Positions 40,593 to 50,058 of a stretch of DNA of 64,000 nt are shown here, piece by piece. The DNA is taken from contig JAXMCQ010000014.1 of the NCBI GenBank assembly GCA_046349315.1, positions 87,359 to 151,358 of the forward strand, in the 5' to 3' direction. The translations under genes and the position numbers were made by a program. The first letter of the stretch is position 1. Each line of letters starts with the position of its first letter. Below the pieces are notes generated by a model. It did not search any database, was not told the origin of the DNA, and saw only the letters and a program-made list of their open reading frames with translations. The stretch is from JAEUMG01 sp046349315 (GTDB lineage Bacteria > Pseudomonadota > Alphaproteobacteria > Rhizobiales > Aestuariivirgaceae).

Positions 40593-41375
40593 TTAGACGT
40601 TCAATTCGATAACGACGGGAACGTGATCGGATGGCTTCTCCCAGCCTCTTACGTGCTTATCTATCCGCGCGCTGACGAACCGGTCGGCGGCTTGCGGCGA
40701 CAGGAGGCAGTGATCGATGCGGATGCCGTGGTTCTTCTGCCAGGCGCCGGCCTGGTAGTCCCAGAATGTGTAAATGCCGGGGCCGGGCGAGGCAGCCCGG
40801 ACAGCGTCGGTTAGGCCGAGAGCCAATAGGCGCCGGAACTGGGCACGGGTCTTCGGCAGGAACAATGCGTCATTGACCCAGACCTCTGGGTTCTTGGCAT
40901 CGATCGGCGCCGGAATGACGTTGAAGTCGCCCGCCAAAACCACCGGCTGCTCCAGGGCGAGGAGTTCGCGGCTGCGCGCCACGAGCCGATCCATCCAGGC
41001 AAGCTTGTAGGCGTATTTGTCAGTGTTCGGCGGATTGCCGTTGGGCAGATAGATTGACGCAACACGCACTGGATCTCGCTTGCCCATGATGACCGCTTCG
41101 AGATAGCGCGCGTGATCGTCGCCATCGCCACCGGGCAGGCGCGGGGTCACGTCTTCGAGCGGCGATTTCGAAAGGATGGCAACGCCGTTATAGGTCTTCT
41201 GGCCGTGGATCGCGAGATTGTAGCCAAGCTCCTCAAAGGGGGCGCGAGGGAATGCGGCGTCCTCGCACTTGATTTCCTGGAGACAGACGACGTCGGGCGT
41301 GGCTTCCTTAAACCAGCCAATGACGGTTTCTAGCCTCGCCTTGACCGAGTTAACATTCCAGGTCGCAATGCGCAT
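40593..41375 (-). CDS. xthA: Exodeoxyribonuclease III
   Basis: A 260-residue AP endonuclease/3'-5' exonuclease for base-excision repair. The metal-binding motifs are clear: MRIATWNVNSVKARL, CLQEIKCEDAAFP (catalytic Glu), ASIYLPNGN, LAGDFNVIPAPID, and RIDHCLLSP with a final SDHVPVVIEL. Start and length match the family. It lies next to erpA on the same strand, as in other alphaproteobacteria. Confidence 0.95.
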   Translation of the reverse strand: MRIATWNVNSVKARLETVIGWFKEATPDVVCLQEIKCEDAAFPRAPFEELGYNLAIHGQKTYNGVAILSKSPLEDVTPRLPGGDGDDHARYLEAVIMGKRDPVRVASIYLPNGNPPNTDKYAYKLAWMDRLVARSRELLALEQPVVLAGDFNVIPAPIDAKNPEVWVNDALFLPKTRAQFRRLLALGLTDAVRAASPGPGIYTFWDYQAGAWQKNHGIRIDHCLLSPQAADRFVSARIDKHVRGWEKPSDHVPVVIELNV

Positions 41376-41391
41376 TTAAGCGGGGCCGGGG

Positions 41392-41721
41392 CTAGATCGA
41401 AAAGCTGGTGCCGCAACCGCAGGATGAGGTTGCGTTGGGGTTCTTGATCTTGAAGGATTGGCCGATGAGATCGTCGACAAAGTCGATCTCGGACCCGCTC
41501 AGGTAGACGAGGGACGTGGAATCGATCAGAACGGTGGCGCCATTCCTTTCGATGACAAGGTCATCGTCGTTGCGCATGTCCTCGAGATCGAAACCATACT
41601 GGAAGCCGGAACAGCCGCCGCCATTGACCGAGACGCGCAAGGCGCTCTTGCCCGGCTCGACGGCGAGGATTTCCTTAATGCGGGAGGCGGCCCGCTCGGT
41701 AACGGCAACGGCTTCGCTCAT
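41392..41721 (-). CDS. erpA: Iron-sulfur cluster insertion protein ErpA (A-type carrier)
   Basis: A 109-residue A-type carrier that passes Fe-S clusters to apoproteins. The three conserved cysteines are in VNGGGCSGFQYGF and SSCGCGTSF. Length and the N-terminal VTERAASRIKEIL fit the HesB/IscA/ErpA family. It is divergent from the dGTPase gene over 47 bases. Confidence 0.92.
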   Translation of the reverse strand: MSEAVAVTERAASRIKEILAVEPGKSALRVSVNGGGCSGFQYGFDLEDMRNDDDLVIERNGATVLIDSTSLVYLSGSEIDFVDDLIGQSFKIKNPNATSSCGCGTSFSI

Positions 41722-41768
41722 GGGCCTTTATGTCGGCGTGGCCACCGGCCTTGTCAACGGGGCACGCC

Positions 41769-42965
41769 ATGATTGCCGCTAGGGCGCGGTTTGCCTCGGA
41801 CCCGGAAAAGAGCCGCGGCCGCCTGGTTCTCGAGCCGGAAAGCCCGCCCCGGACCCCCTTTGCGCGCGACCGCGACCGGATCATCCATTCCTCGGCCTTT
41901 CGCCGGCTCAAACACAAAACGCAGGTCTTCGTCTATCACGAAGGAGATCACTACCGGACGCGGCTGACCCATTCGATCGAAGTGGCCCAAATCGCGCGGT
42001 CGATTGCCCGGGCGCTTGGCCTTGATGAAGACCTGACCGAGGCTCTGGCCCTGGCCCATGACCTCGGCCACACGCCTTTCGGCCATGCCGGGGAGCGCGA
42101 GCTTGATGCGCTGATGAAGCCCTATGGCGGTTTTGATCATAATGCCCAGGCACTGCGAATCGTGACCCGGCTCGAGCACCGCTATGCCAATTTCGACGGC
42201 CTCAATCTGACCTGGGAGACACTAGAGGGCCTCGTCAAACACAATGGTCCCTTGATCGAAGCGGAGGGGCATGCGCTCGGCCATTACCGCGAATCGGGTT
42301 TGCCTGCGGCCATCGTCGAATATGCCGAAGTGCATGATCTGGCGCTCGCGTCATGGCCATCGGCGGAAGCGCAGGTCGCGGCACTTGCCGATGATATCGC
42401 CTATAACGCCCACGACATCGACGACGGCTTGCGGGCGCATCTCTTCGAAGTGATCGATCTGGGCGATGTGCCCCTGGTCGGGACGGCACTAGCCGAGGTG
42501 CTGAAGACCTATCCCAAGCTCGACCGCGCGCGGCAGATTCACGAGACGGTGCGGCGGGTGATTTCGGGCATGGTTTCGGATCTTCTGGCCGAAACGACGA
42601 AACGAAGCGAGAAGTACAAGCCGAAGTCGGCTGATGCGGTGAGGGCGCTTGGCGAACCCCTGGTCGCCTTCAGCCTTCAGATGCGCGAGAATAACCGGGC
42701 TCTTCAGGCCTTCTTGTCGAAGCGCATGTACCGTCATGAACGCGTTATCGCGATCACCGACCGGGCAAGGCGGGTCATCCGTGACTTGTTCGAGGCCTAT
42801 ATGGCCGACCCCAGCCTCTTGCCGAAAGACTGGCGCGAAGACTCCTTCACCGATGATCGCAGCCACTTCGCGCGCCAGGTTTGTGACTTCATTGCCGGCA
42901 TGACGGACCGCTATGCGCTTGATCAGCACAAGCGCCTATTCGATCTCGAACCCTTGTTGCGTTGA
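41769..42965 (+). CDS. dgt: Deoxyguanosinetriphosphate triphosphohydrolase-like protein
   Basis: A 398-residue HD-domain hydrolase that splits dNTPs into deoxynucleoside and triphosphate. The metal site is seen as RLTHSIEVAQIARS, ALAHDLGHTPFGHAGE and AALADDIAYNAHDIDDGL. The protein starts at ATG 41769; the extra residues from an upstream in-frame GTG are not conserved. It lies next to argS, with a 76-base gap. Confidence 0.92.
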   Translation: MIAARARFASDPEKSRGRLVLEPESPPRTPFARDRDRIIHSSAFRRLKHKTQVFVYHEGDHYRTRLTHSIEVAQIARSIARALGLDEDLTEALALAHDLGHTPFGHAGERELDALMKPYGGFDHNAQALRIVTRLEHRYANFDGLNLTWETLEGLVKHNGPLIEAEGHALGHYRESGLPAAIVEYAEVHDLALASWPSAEAQVAALADDIAYNAHDIDDGLRAHLFEVIDLGDVPLVGTALAEVLKTYPKLDRARQIHETVRRVISGMVSDLLAETTKRSEKYKPKSADAVRALGEPLVAFSLQMRENNRALQAFLSKRMYRHERVIAITDRARRVIRDLFEAYMADPSLLPKDWREDSFTDDRSHFARQVCDFIAGMTDRYALDQHKRLFDLEPLLR

Positions 42966-43041
42966 CTGTGCCGGTTGCGCAGCGAGGGCTTTTCGGCTAC
43001 GGCCCGCCCATCCCCTTGATGTGTGCGATTGTGCGTTAATC

Positions 43042-44775
43042 ATGAATCTGTTTGCCCATTTTGAGCAAGTCGTCGCCGCGGCGCTCGCCGCCCTGAGCAA
43101 GGAAGGGGTGCTGCCCGAGGGTCTCGATCTCTGCAAGGTCGCGGTCGAGCCGCCGCGCGATGCGGCCCATGGTGATGTCGCGACCAATGCGGCGATGGTG
43201 CTTGCCAAGCCCGCACGCATGGCACCGCGCGCGCTCGCCGAGAAGCTTGCCGCCAAGCTCGCCGCAGATCCCGACATTCAGTCCACGGACATTGCGGGGC
43301 CTGGCTTCATCAACCTCACGCTCAAACCCGAATTCTGGCCAAAAGTGCTGCTTGCCGCGCTCGACCTTGGCGATGCGTATGGCCATTCGGCGATGGGGCG
43401 GTCGCTTAAAGTCAACGTCGAATATGTCTCGGCCAATCCGACGGGGCCGTTGCATGTCGGCCATTGCCGGGGTGCGGTATTCGGCGATGCGCTGGCCAGC
43501 CTGCTTGGCGAAGCAGGCTATGACGTCAGCAAGGAATACTACATCAACGATGCCGGCGCGCAGGTCGATAGTCTCGCGCGCTCCGCCTATCTGCGTTACC
43601 GCGAGGCGCTTGGCGAGAAGATCGGCGAGATCGCGGCGGGGCTCTATCCAGGCGAGTATCTAAAACCGGTTGGTGAAGCGCTGGCACGCGAGTTCGGCAA
43701 CGCCTTCCTTAATGTAGACGAATCAGTGTGGCTCGCTCCGGTGCGCGCGACGGCGATTCGCATGATGATGGATTTGATTCGCGACGATCTCGCCGCGCTC
43801 AACATCCGGCATGAACTCTTTGCTTCCGAGCGGGCTCTACATGAAACCGGGGCGGTGGCTGAGACGGTAGAGGCCCTGCGCCAGGCCGGCCATGTCTACC
43901 AGGGTAGGTTGCCGCCACCCAAGGGCGAGGTCCCGGAAGATTGGGAGGATCGCGAGCAACTCCTCTTCCGCGCCACCGCGTTCGGCGATGATATCGACCG
44001 GCCGCTGGTCAAATCGGACGGTTCCTATACTTATTTTGCCTCAGACGTCGCCTATAGCCGCGACAAGATCAGACGCGGTTTCAGGGAACTGATTTATGTT
44101 CTCGGTGCCGACCACGGCGGCTACGTCAAGCGGCTCGAGGCAGTCGCTGCGGCGCATGCCGGCGACTCAGTCGAGGTCATCGTCCGGCTCTGCCAGTTGG
44201 TGAAATTGTTCCGGGGCGGCGAACCGGTCCGGATGTCGAAGCGGGCCGGAGAATTCGTTACGCTACGTGAGGTGGTCGACGAGGTGGGTCCGGATGTCGT
44301 CCGGTTCATCATGCTCTTCCGAAAGAACGAGGCGCCGCTCGATTTCGACTTCAAGAAAGTAACGGAAGCCTCGAAAGACAATCCGGTTTTTTACGTCCAG
44401 TATGCGCATGCCCGGATTTGCTCCGTGTTCAGACATGCGCCGGCGGAAGCGGCACTCACCCCCGATCTTGCGCGATTCACGCTCTCGGGCGACCCGTCCG
44501 AAATGGCGGTGGTCAGGCGCGTCTGCGCCTGGCCGCGGATCGTGGAATCTGCCGCTGCGGCCCACGAACCGCACAGGATCGCCTTTTATCTGCATGATTT
44601 AGCGAGCGATTTTCACGCGCTGTGGAACAAGGGCAAAGAAGCGCCGCAATTGCGCTTCATCGTCAAAGGCGATGTTGAGACGACTATTGCACGGCTCGCA
44701 TTCTTGCGCGCAATTCGCTATGTTCTTGCAAATGGCCTTCGAATCCTCGGGGTGAGGCCCGTTGACGAGATGTAG
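43042..44775 (+). CDS. argS: Arginyl-tRNA synthetase
   Basis: A 577-residue class I synthetase. ATP motifs are ANPTGPLHVGHCRG (HIGH) and RMSKRAGEF (KMSK equivalent). The N-terminal additional domain and the C-terminal DALR anticodon domain are present. The ATG at 43042 gives MNLFAHFEQVVAAAL, the family start. The next gene starts 6 bases after the stop. Confidence 0.96.
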   Translation: MNLFAHFEQVVAAALAALSKEGVLPEGLDLCKVAVEPPRDAAHGDVATNAAMVLAKPARMAPRALAEKLAAKLAADPDIQSTDIAGPGFINLTLKPEFWPKVLLAALDLGDAYGHSAMGRSLKVNVEYVSANPTGPLHVGHCRGAVFGDALASLLGEAGYDVSKEYYINDAGAQVDSLARSAYLRYREALGEKIGEIAAGLYPGEYLKPVGEALAREFGNAFLNVDESVWLAPVRATAIRMMMDLIRDDLAALNIRHELFASERALHETGAVAETVEALRQAGHVYQGRLPPPKGEVPEDWEDREQLLFRATAFGDDIDRPLVKSDGSYTYFASDVAYSRDKIRRGFRELIYVLGADHGGYVKRLEAVAAAHAGDSVEVIVRLCQLVKLFRGGEPVRMSKRAGEFVTLREVVDEVGPDVVRFIMLFRKNEAPLDFDFKKVTEASKDNPVFYVQYAHARICSVFRHAPAEAALTPDLARFTLSGDPSEMAVVRRVCAWPRIVESAAAAHEPHRIAFYLHDLASDFHALWNKGKEAPQLRFIVKGDVETTIARLAFLRAIRYVLANGLRILGVRPVDEM

Positions 44776-44781
44776 TGCGGG

Positions 44782-47298
44782 ATGGGGTTTATGGATCAAA
44801 ACGCCTCCAATGGACCGAGCAAGGGTAGCTGGCGCGAAAAGCTTGGCCTTGGGAACGGTAAGAAGGATATGCCGAAAATCGCCGACGAATTTAAGCAGGC
44901 GGCTGCTGAGCCCAAACCTGTGCCGAAAGCTCCCGGAGCCGCGCCGCGCGCGCCGCAACCGGTCACAAAACTTGCTCCCATGGCTCCCCGCACGCCGGGC
45001 GCGCGCAGTATGCCGGCCCCTAAGCCAGCGTCCGCTCCCGCACCTGCACCGGCTGCCAAGCCCGCTGTAGCCGTCGCCCAGGACAGCCTTGCAGAGCGGC
45101 TGAAGGCGCAGCGCCAGGCTGCTGAGAAGCTTGCCGAGCAGCGCGTTTCGATGGCCCGTGAAAAGGCTGAGGCGCGTGCTGTTGATTCGGCTGCGACCCG
45201 CAAGGAAGAGCCACGCCCGGCGCCGGCGCCGGCTTCGGAAAAGCCCAAATTCACTTTCGCCGACGAAGAAATCGCAGCCGCCAAACGCGAAACACCGATG
45301 AGCGGTGGTAAGGAATTTCAGGCGGGATTGTTGCGCAAGGCGCCGCCGCCGCCACCGCCACCCATCAACGGGCCATCGGTCACGCCTCCGCGGCCTACGC
45401 TTGGCGGCGAAAAGCCGATTGCCGGCACCGGCGCAGGCGAACCGCGCCGCATGCAACCGCAACTTGGTGCCTCCACACAGCCTTCACTTGGCTATCGCCC
45501 GCTTGACCCACCGAGCTTCCAGAGTGCGCTCAAGCGCGGGACGGGAATCCAGGCACCGCAACGCGGCTTCAACGCACCGCGGCCAAGTTTCGGCGACAAT
45601 GGCTTCGGCGATCAACGGCGCCGCGAGCAGCCCGAGGACTACAGGCGCCGCCCCGAGCCAAACCTGCGCGGCGAAGATCGCGACATGCTGCGGGCCGAAC
45701 CGCGGCGCGCACCCGCGCGTGGGCGTCGGCAGGATTATGACGACGAGATGGGCGATGTGTTCGAGGACGAGGCGCCACCGCAGCGCCGGCGTGCCAACGC
45801 CCGCGACTACAATCAAGCCTATCAGGAGTATGACGAGAACGATCGTGATGAGGCGCCGCGCCGCCGGTCGAGCGGCCCGCTGCTGATCCTGCTTGCAATC
45901 CTCGTCGTGGCCGGCCTGTTCGTGACGGGGCTCTGGTATTATTACTTCCACATGAAACCCGTCGCCGTGACGAGCGGCGGAGCAGTGCCAGTAATAACCG
46001 CGCCAGATGGACCCGCCAAGGTCAATCCGGAACCAAACGCGGAAACGACTGGGACTGACCTGGCTCCAGCGTCGACCGCGAAGAAGAAAATCTATGATCG
46101 CATCCTCGGCGAGGCGGATACCGGCGGCCAGATGGTGCCGACGGAAGAGCAGCCTTCGCCGGTCGAGCCGTTGCCGACGCCGCAGCCCGACAATTCGGGC
46201 ATGTTGCCGGAGCCGGTCGCACCATCGGGCCAGACCGGGCTGAACAACGAAACCTCGGCCTCACCTATTCCGGAGCCGGCCGGCGGACAGGCGTCGGGCG
46301 AGTCGATGCCGACCCCTGAGCCTTTGCCCTTGCCGCCGACGCCGGGCAATGACGGAACCCAAGGCTCGATGCCGATGCCGGATACGAATACGCTCGCCGC
46401 CGAGGTCCAGAACGCAACCCGTGGAACCAACGCGACCGCGCTCTCCGCAGCGCCCGAGCCACCCGCTCCAGAGCCACCCGCAGCAGCGGCGTCAGGCGGG
46501 GAAAGCCTCGCCATGGCGGAGGCAAGTTCCAATGACGGTGCGGCGACTAACGAGCAGGCGACGCCGCCATCGGATGACGAGCCTGCAGCAGCGGCGCCGG
46601 AGCCAGACGAGGTCCAGCCGCCGAAAGCCAAGAGCAAGCAAAAAACAGCAACTTCCACCTCCAAGAAGCAGAAAACTGCCGCAGCCGAATCGGCCGCCAG
46701 CGGCCAGCCCTTGGTCCTGGTCGCACCGAGCGAGCCGCCACCACCGCCTGCGGCTGTCGAGAGCGTCGTTCCGTCGACTGAGAATGTTGCGGCGACAGCG
46801 ACCGATACGACCACAAATTCAGGTTCGCTGTTCGGCAGCGGCGCCAAGAAGCTGACGGGCAAGCGCGCCGAGAATGCCGGATCGACGGCCAAGACGATTT
46901 CAAGTTCGCAGCAGGCGAGCGCTTCCACGCAGGATCAGGTCGCATCGATCGATACGCAGCAGCGCACCACATCGAGCTCACTTCAACCGGAGCCGGCGCC
47001 GGCACCGAAAGCTTCGACAAGCACGACAACAACAACTTCATCAGGTGGAACGGGTTATGTAGCGCAGGTTGCGTCGCTGCGCAGCGAAGCGGAAGCGCGC
47101 GCCGAGCTCGACCGCTTGCGCGGCAGCTATGGCAATCTGATTGGAAGCCTGTCGACGCGGATCACCAAGGCCACCGTTGCCGGCACGACGCGCTACCGGC
47201 TCGGCTTCGGACCGCTACCGTCGCGCAGCGAAGCGGCCAAGCTCTGCAGCTCACTGATCGCAGCCGGCGAGCGTGACTGCGCGGTCAGAGGCCTTTAG
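44782..47298 (+). CDS. Large SPOR-domain membrane protein
   Basis: An 838-residue protein with a very long low-complexity cytoplasmic part rich in Ala, Pro, Arg and Glu (residues 1-370), one membrane helix (GPLLILLAILVVAGLFVTGL), and a periplasmic part of Pro/Ala/Thr-rich linker ending in a C-terminal SPOR domain (YVAQVASLRSEAEARAELDRL to the end). It would localise to septal peptidoglycan. In alphaproteobacteria a protein of this layout is common between argS and nagZ. The linkers contain many imperfect repeats, so length probably varies between strains. Confidence 0.85.
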   Translation: MGFMDQNASNGPSKGSWREKLGLGNGKKDMPKIADEFKQAAAEPKPVPKAPGAAPRAPQPVTKLAPMAPRTPGARSMPAPKPASAPAPAPAAKPAVAVAQDSLAERLKAQRQAAEKLAEQRVSMAREKAEARAVDSAATRKEEPRPAPAPASEKPKFTFADEEIAAAKRETPMSGGKEFQAGLLRKAPPPPPPPINGPSVTPPRPTLGGEKPIAGTGAGEPRRMQPQLGASTQPSLGYRPLDPPSFQSALKRGTGIQAPQRGFNAPRPSFGDNGFGDQRRREQPEDYRRRPEPNLRGEDRDMLRAEPRRAPARGRRQDYDDEMGDVFEDEAPPQRRRANARDYNQAYQEYDENDRDEAPRRRSSGPLLILLAILVVAGLFVTGLWYYYFHMKPVAVTSGGAVPVITAPDGPAKVNPEPNAETTGTDLAPASTAKKKIYDRILGEADTGGQMVPTEEQPSPVEPLPTPQPDNSGMLPEPVAPSGQTGLNNETSASPIPEPAGGQASGESMPTPEPLPLPPTPGNDGTQGSMPMPDTNTLAAEVQNATRGTNATALSAAPEPPAPEPPAAAASGGESLAMAEASSNDGAATNEQATPPSDDEPAAAAPEPDEVQPPKAKSKQKTATSTSKKQKTAAAESAASGQPLVLVAPSEPPPPPAAVESVVPSTENVAATATDTTTNSGSLFGSGAKKLTGKRAENAGSTAKTISSSQQASASTQDQVASIDTQQRTTSSSLQPEPAPAPKASTSTTTTTSSGGTGYVAQVASLRSEAEARAELDRLRGSYGNLIGSLSTRITKATVAGTTRYRLGFGPLPSRSEAAKLCSSLIAAGERDCAVRGL

Positions 47299-47323
47299 TC
47301 TCTCCATCAACAGGTTGAACAAC

Positions 47324-48340
47324 ATGCAGATTGGCGCCTTCATCTCAGGCTGCAGCGGCCAAGCCTTGTCCGACGACGAGCGCCGTTTCTTCGAGGCAAC
47401 GAAGCCTTGGGGCCTCATCGTTTTCAGACGGAATTGCGGATCGCCAGACCAGATCAAAGCGCTCGCGACCGAGTTCCGCGCAATCGTGGGACGCCGCAAT
47501 GCGCCGGTTTTCGTCGACCAGGAGGGCGGTCGCGTGCAGCGTCTCGGTCCACCCGCCAACCATTGGCGTAAGTACCCGCCAGCCAGTCGTTATGGCGAGC
47601 TCTATCGAAGCGATGCGCTCGCGGCCGTTAGGACTGCGCGCAATGTTGGACGCTTGATGGCCGAGGACTTGATCCAGGCCGGCATTAATGCCGACTGTCT
47701 ACCGGTGCTCGACGTTCCGCAACCCGATGGCCACGACATCATTGGCGATCGCGCCTATGCGCGCGAGGTCGCGCAGATCATCGTGCTGGCGCGCGCGCAC
47801 ATGACGGGGCTGATGGAAGGTGGCGTCCTGCCGGTCATCAAGCACATACCAGGACATGGTCGCGCCAAGGCCGATAGCCACCTCGAACTGCCGATCGTGA
47901 ATGCGAAGCGCGCCGAACTCGAGGCCGTCGATTTTCCGCCCTTTGCGGCATTGGCCGATGCGCCGATGGCGATGACCGCGCATGTCGTATACACCGCTTT
48001 CGACAAGGAGGCGCCGGCAACTCTCTCCAAGAAGGTCATTCGGACCGTGATCCGCAAGACAATCGGGTTCCGCGGCCTGCTGATGAGCGACGATCTATCC
48101 ATGAATGCCCTAAAAGGCAGCCTGGGCGAGCGGGCGACCGGGGCACTTGAAGCCGGCTGCGACATCCTGCTGCACTGCAATGGACAGCTTCCGGAGATGG
48201 AGCAAGTCGCTGCGGCCGCCGGGCTCCTCAAAGGCAGGGCCCTGTCGCGGGCCCGCCGGGCGATGAAAGCCGTCGGTCGCCCCCAAGCCTACGACAAGTC
48301 CATGGCGCTCAAGGATCTGGACCGGGTCGCCACGGCGTGA
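47324..48340 (+). CDS. nagZ: Beta-N-acetylhexosaminidase NagZ
   Basis: A 338-residue family 3 glycosidase that removes GlcNAc from muropeptides during cell-wall recycling. The family motif is KHIPGHGRAKADSHLELP, with the catalytic His on a mobile loop, and the nucleophile lies in LLMSDDLSMNAL. The start is ATG 47324, the beginning of the conserved region. It acts in the cytoplasm. It links the wall-recycling enzyme with the SPOR protein and the segregation genes. Confidence 0.93.
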   Translation: MQIGAFISGCSGQALSDDERRFFEATKPWGLIVFRRNCGSPDQIKALATEFRAIVGRRNAPVFVDQEGGRVQRLGPPANHWRKYPPASRYGELYRSDALAAVRTARNVGRLMAEDLIQAGINADCLPVLDVPQPDGHDIIGDRAYAREVAQIIVLARAHMTGLMEGGVLPVIKHIPGHGRAKADSHLELPIVNAKRAELEAVDFPPFAALADAPMAMTAHVVYTAFDKEAPATLSKKVIRTVIRKTIGFRGLLMSDDLSMNALKGSLGERATGALEAGCDILLHCNGQLPEMEQVAAAAGLLKGRALSRARRAMKAVGRPQAYDKSMALKDLDRVATA

Positions 48341-48421
48341 AGTTGCGGATAAACTGAAAACGTCGAAGCGAATCAGTGCGATGAATTGCGACAATGTCGC
48401 GATATGCAGTTTGATGTTTGA

Positions 48422-49234
48422 ATGACCACCGAAACCACATCACAAGACGTTTGGCCGGATGGCGCCGGTCCTGTCCGTGCCGAACCCGAGGCGGATGAGA
48501 GCGAGACCCTGATCGTCGATGTCGACGGTTTCGAAGGGCCGCTTGATCTGTTGCTCGATCTTGCGCGCACCCAAAAAGTCGATCTGGCGCGCATATCGAT
48601 TTTGGCGCTGGCCGAGCAATATCTCAAGTTCATCGAAACGGCGCGTGCCAGGCGCCTTGAACTCGCTGCCGACTATCTGGTGATGGCAGCGTGGCTCGCC
48701 TATCTCAAATCGCGACTGTTGATTCCAGCGCCGCCGGGGAGCGAGGAGCCGCCGGCCGAAGACCTCGCAGCACGATTGGCATTCCGGCTTCAGCGGCTGC
48801 AAGCCATGCGCGATGCCGCCGCACAGCTCATGGCGCGCAACCGGCTCGGCCGCGACGTCTTCGCGCGCGGCGCACCGGAGCCAACGATCTTCGAGACGCG
48901 GCGCGAATATGCCGACAATCTCATCGACCTTCTCAAGGCCTATGCGCAGCGCCGGCAGGCCAAGATGCGGCATCGCAGCTATCAGATCCGCAGGCTTCCT
49001 ACCTGGACGATCCAGGAAGCACGAACCGTTCTCGAAAAGCTCGTCGGCATCATGGACGAGTGGAACAGCCTCGATGCCTGGCTCATGGACTATCTTGTCG
49101 AGCCCTCCATGCGGCGTTCGGTGATGGCGTCGAGTTTTACGGCGAGTCTCGAACTTGCGCGCGAAGGCCGTGTGGAATTGCGCCAGGAAGCGGCCTTCGA
49201 TCCAATTTACATGCGCCGCGGCAAAGCGGCCTGA
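48422..49234 (+). CDS. scpA: Segregation and condensation protein ScpA
   Basis: A 270-residue kleisin. FEGPLDLLLDLARTQKVDLARISI is the conserved N-terminal SMC-binding part, followed by YLVMAAWLAYLKSRLLIP; the C-terminal winged-helix part is RVELRQEAAFDPIYMR. With ScpB and SMC it forms the condensin complex. A small palindrome (GCGAC/GTCGC, 48388-48400) lies in its upstream region. Confidence 0.93.
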   Translation: MTTETTSQDVWPDGAGPVRAEPEADESETLIVDVDGFEGPLDLLLDLARTQKVDLARISILALAEQYLKFIETARARRLELAADYLVMAAWLAYLKSRLLIPAPPGSEEPPAEDLAARLAFRLQRLQAMRDAAAQLMARNRLGRDVFARGAPEPTIFETRREYADNLIDLLKAYAQRRQAKMRHRSYQIRRLPTWTIQEARTVLEKLVGIMDEWNSLDAWLMDYLVEPSMRRSVMASSFTASLELAREGRVELRQEAAFDPIYMRRGKAA

Positions 49235-49253
49235 GTTAAAGAGGGTTTTTGAT

Positions 49254-49997
49254 ATGAGTCAGCCGGCGATGATCGTGGCAGAGGAGCCCGAGATGGGACA
49301 GGATGGCGGCGTTGTCGCGATTCACCCGCGCGCCGACCGCAGCCAACATCTGCGGATTGTCGAAGCACTTCTGTTCGCCGCCGGCGAAGCTCTGTCCACG
49401 GATCAATTGGCAAAACACCTGCCGGAGGGGGCCGATATTGCCGGGTTGCTGGCCGATCTCCAGGCGAATTACCAGAAGCGGGGCGTCAACCTGGTCCAGG
49501 TCGCCGGCAAGTGGATGCTGCGCACGGCGGATGATCTGAGCTTCCTGCTGCGCCGCGAGACCGTCGAGCAGAAACGACTTTCCAAGGCGGCGCTCGAGAC
49601 TTTGGCGATCGTTGCCTATCACCAGCCGGTAACCCGTGCCGAAATCGAGGACATCCGCGGTGTGGCCATCTCCAAGGGCACGCTCGACATGTTGCTCGAA
49701 ATAGGCTGGGTGCGGATGCGCGGCCGGCGGCGCACGCCGGGGCGACCGGTGACTTACGGCACGACCGAAGCTTTTCTCACGCAGTTCGGTTTGAACGACC
49801 CGAGCGACCTGCCTGGCGTCCAGGAACTGAAAGGGGCAGGGCTGCTCGATGCCAACTTGCCGCCCGGCTTCGATGTTCCCGCGCCGCGCGCCGGCGATGA
49901 ACTGATGCCGGATGAAGATCCGCTCGATGCCGAGGACCAGATGCCGCTCGACATGCATCTGCCCGATCCACCCGCCGAGGACGAGAGCAAGGCTTAG
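49254..49997 (+). CDS. scpB: Segregation and condensation protein ScpB
   Basis: A 247-residue protein with two winged-helix domains: RIVEALLFAAGEALS and SKAALETLAIVAYHQPVTRAEIEDIRGV, then RRRTPGRPVTYGTTEAFLTQFGL. The acidic C-terminal tail is Asp/Glu-rich and not conserved. ATG 49254 fits the family start and has GAGGG upstream. It follows scpA by 19 bases. Confidence 0.93.
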   Translation: MSQPAMIVAEEPEMGQDGGVVAIHPRADRSQHLRIVEALLFAAGEALSTDQLAKHLPEGADIAGLLADLQANYQKRGVNLVQVAGKWMLRTADDLSFLLRRETVEQKRLSKAALETLAIVAYHQPVTRAEIEDIRGVAISKGTLDMLLEIGWVRMRGRRRTPGRPVTYGTTEAFLTQFGLNDPSDLPGVQELKGAGLLDANLPPGFDVPAPRAGDELMPDEDPLDAEDQMPLDMHLPDPPAEDESKA

Positions 49998-50058
49998 CCG
50001 TACGAGGCTATTATTTCCGAGCTTGCTGATCGGCTATTGCCTGTGTACATCCCGGATC

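Noticed and set aside
46092..46928. 278-residue antisense frame rich in Ser, Gly and Val
   Set aside because: It is the complement of the Pro/Ala/Thr linker of the SPOR-domain protein; the low complexity explains the lack of stops.
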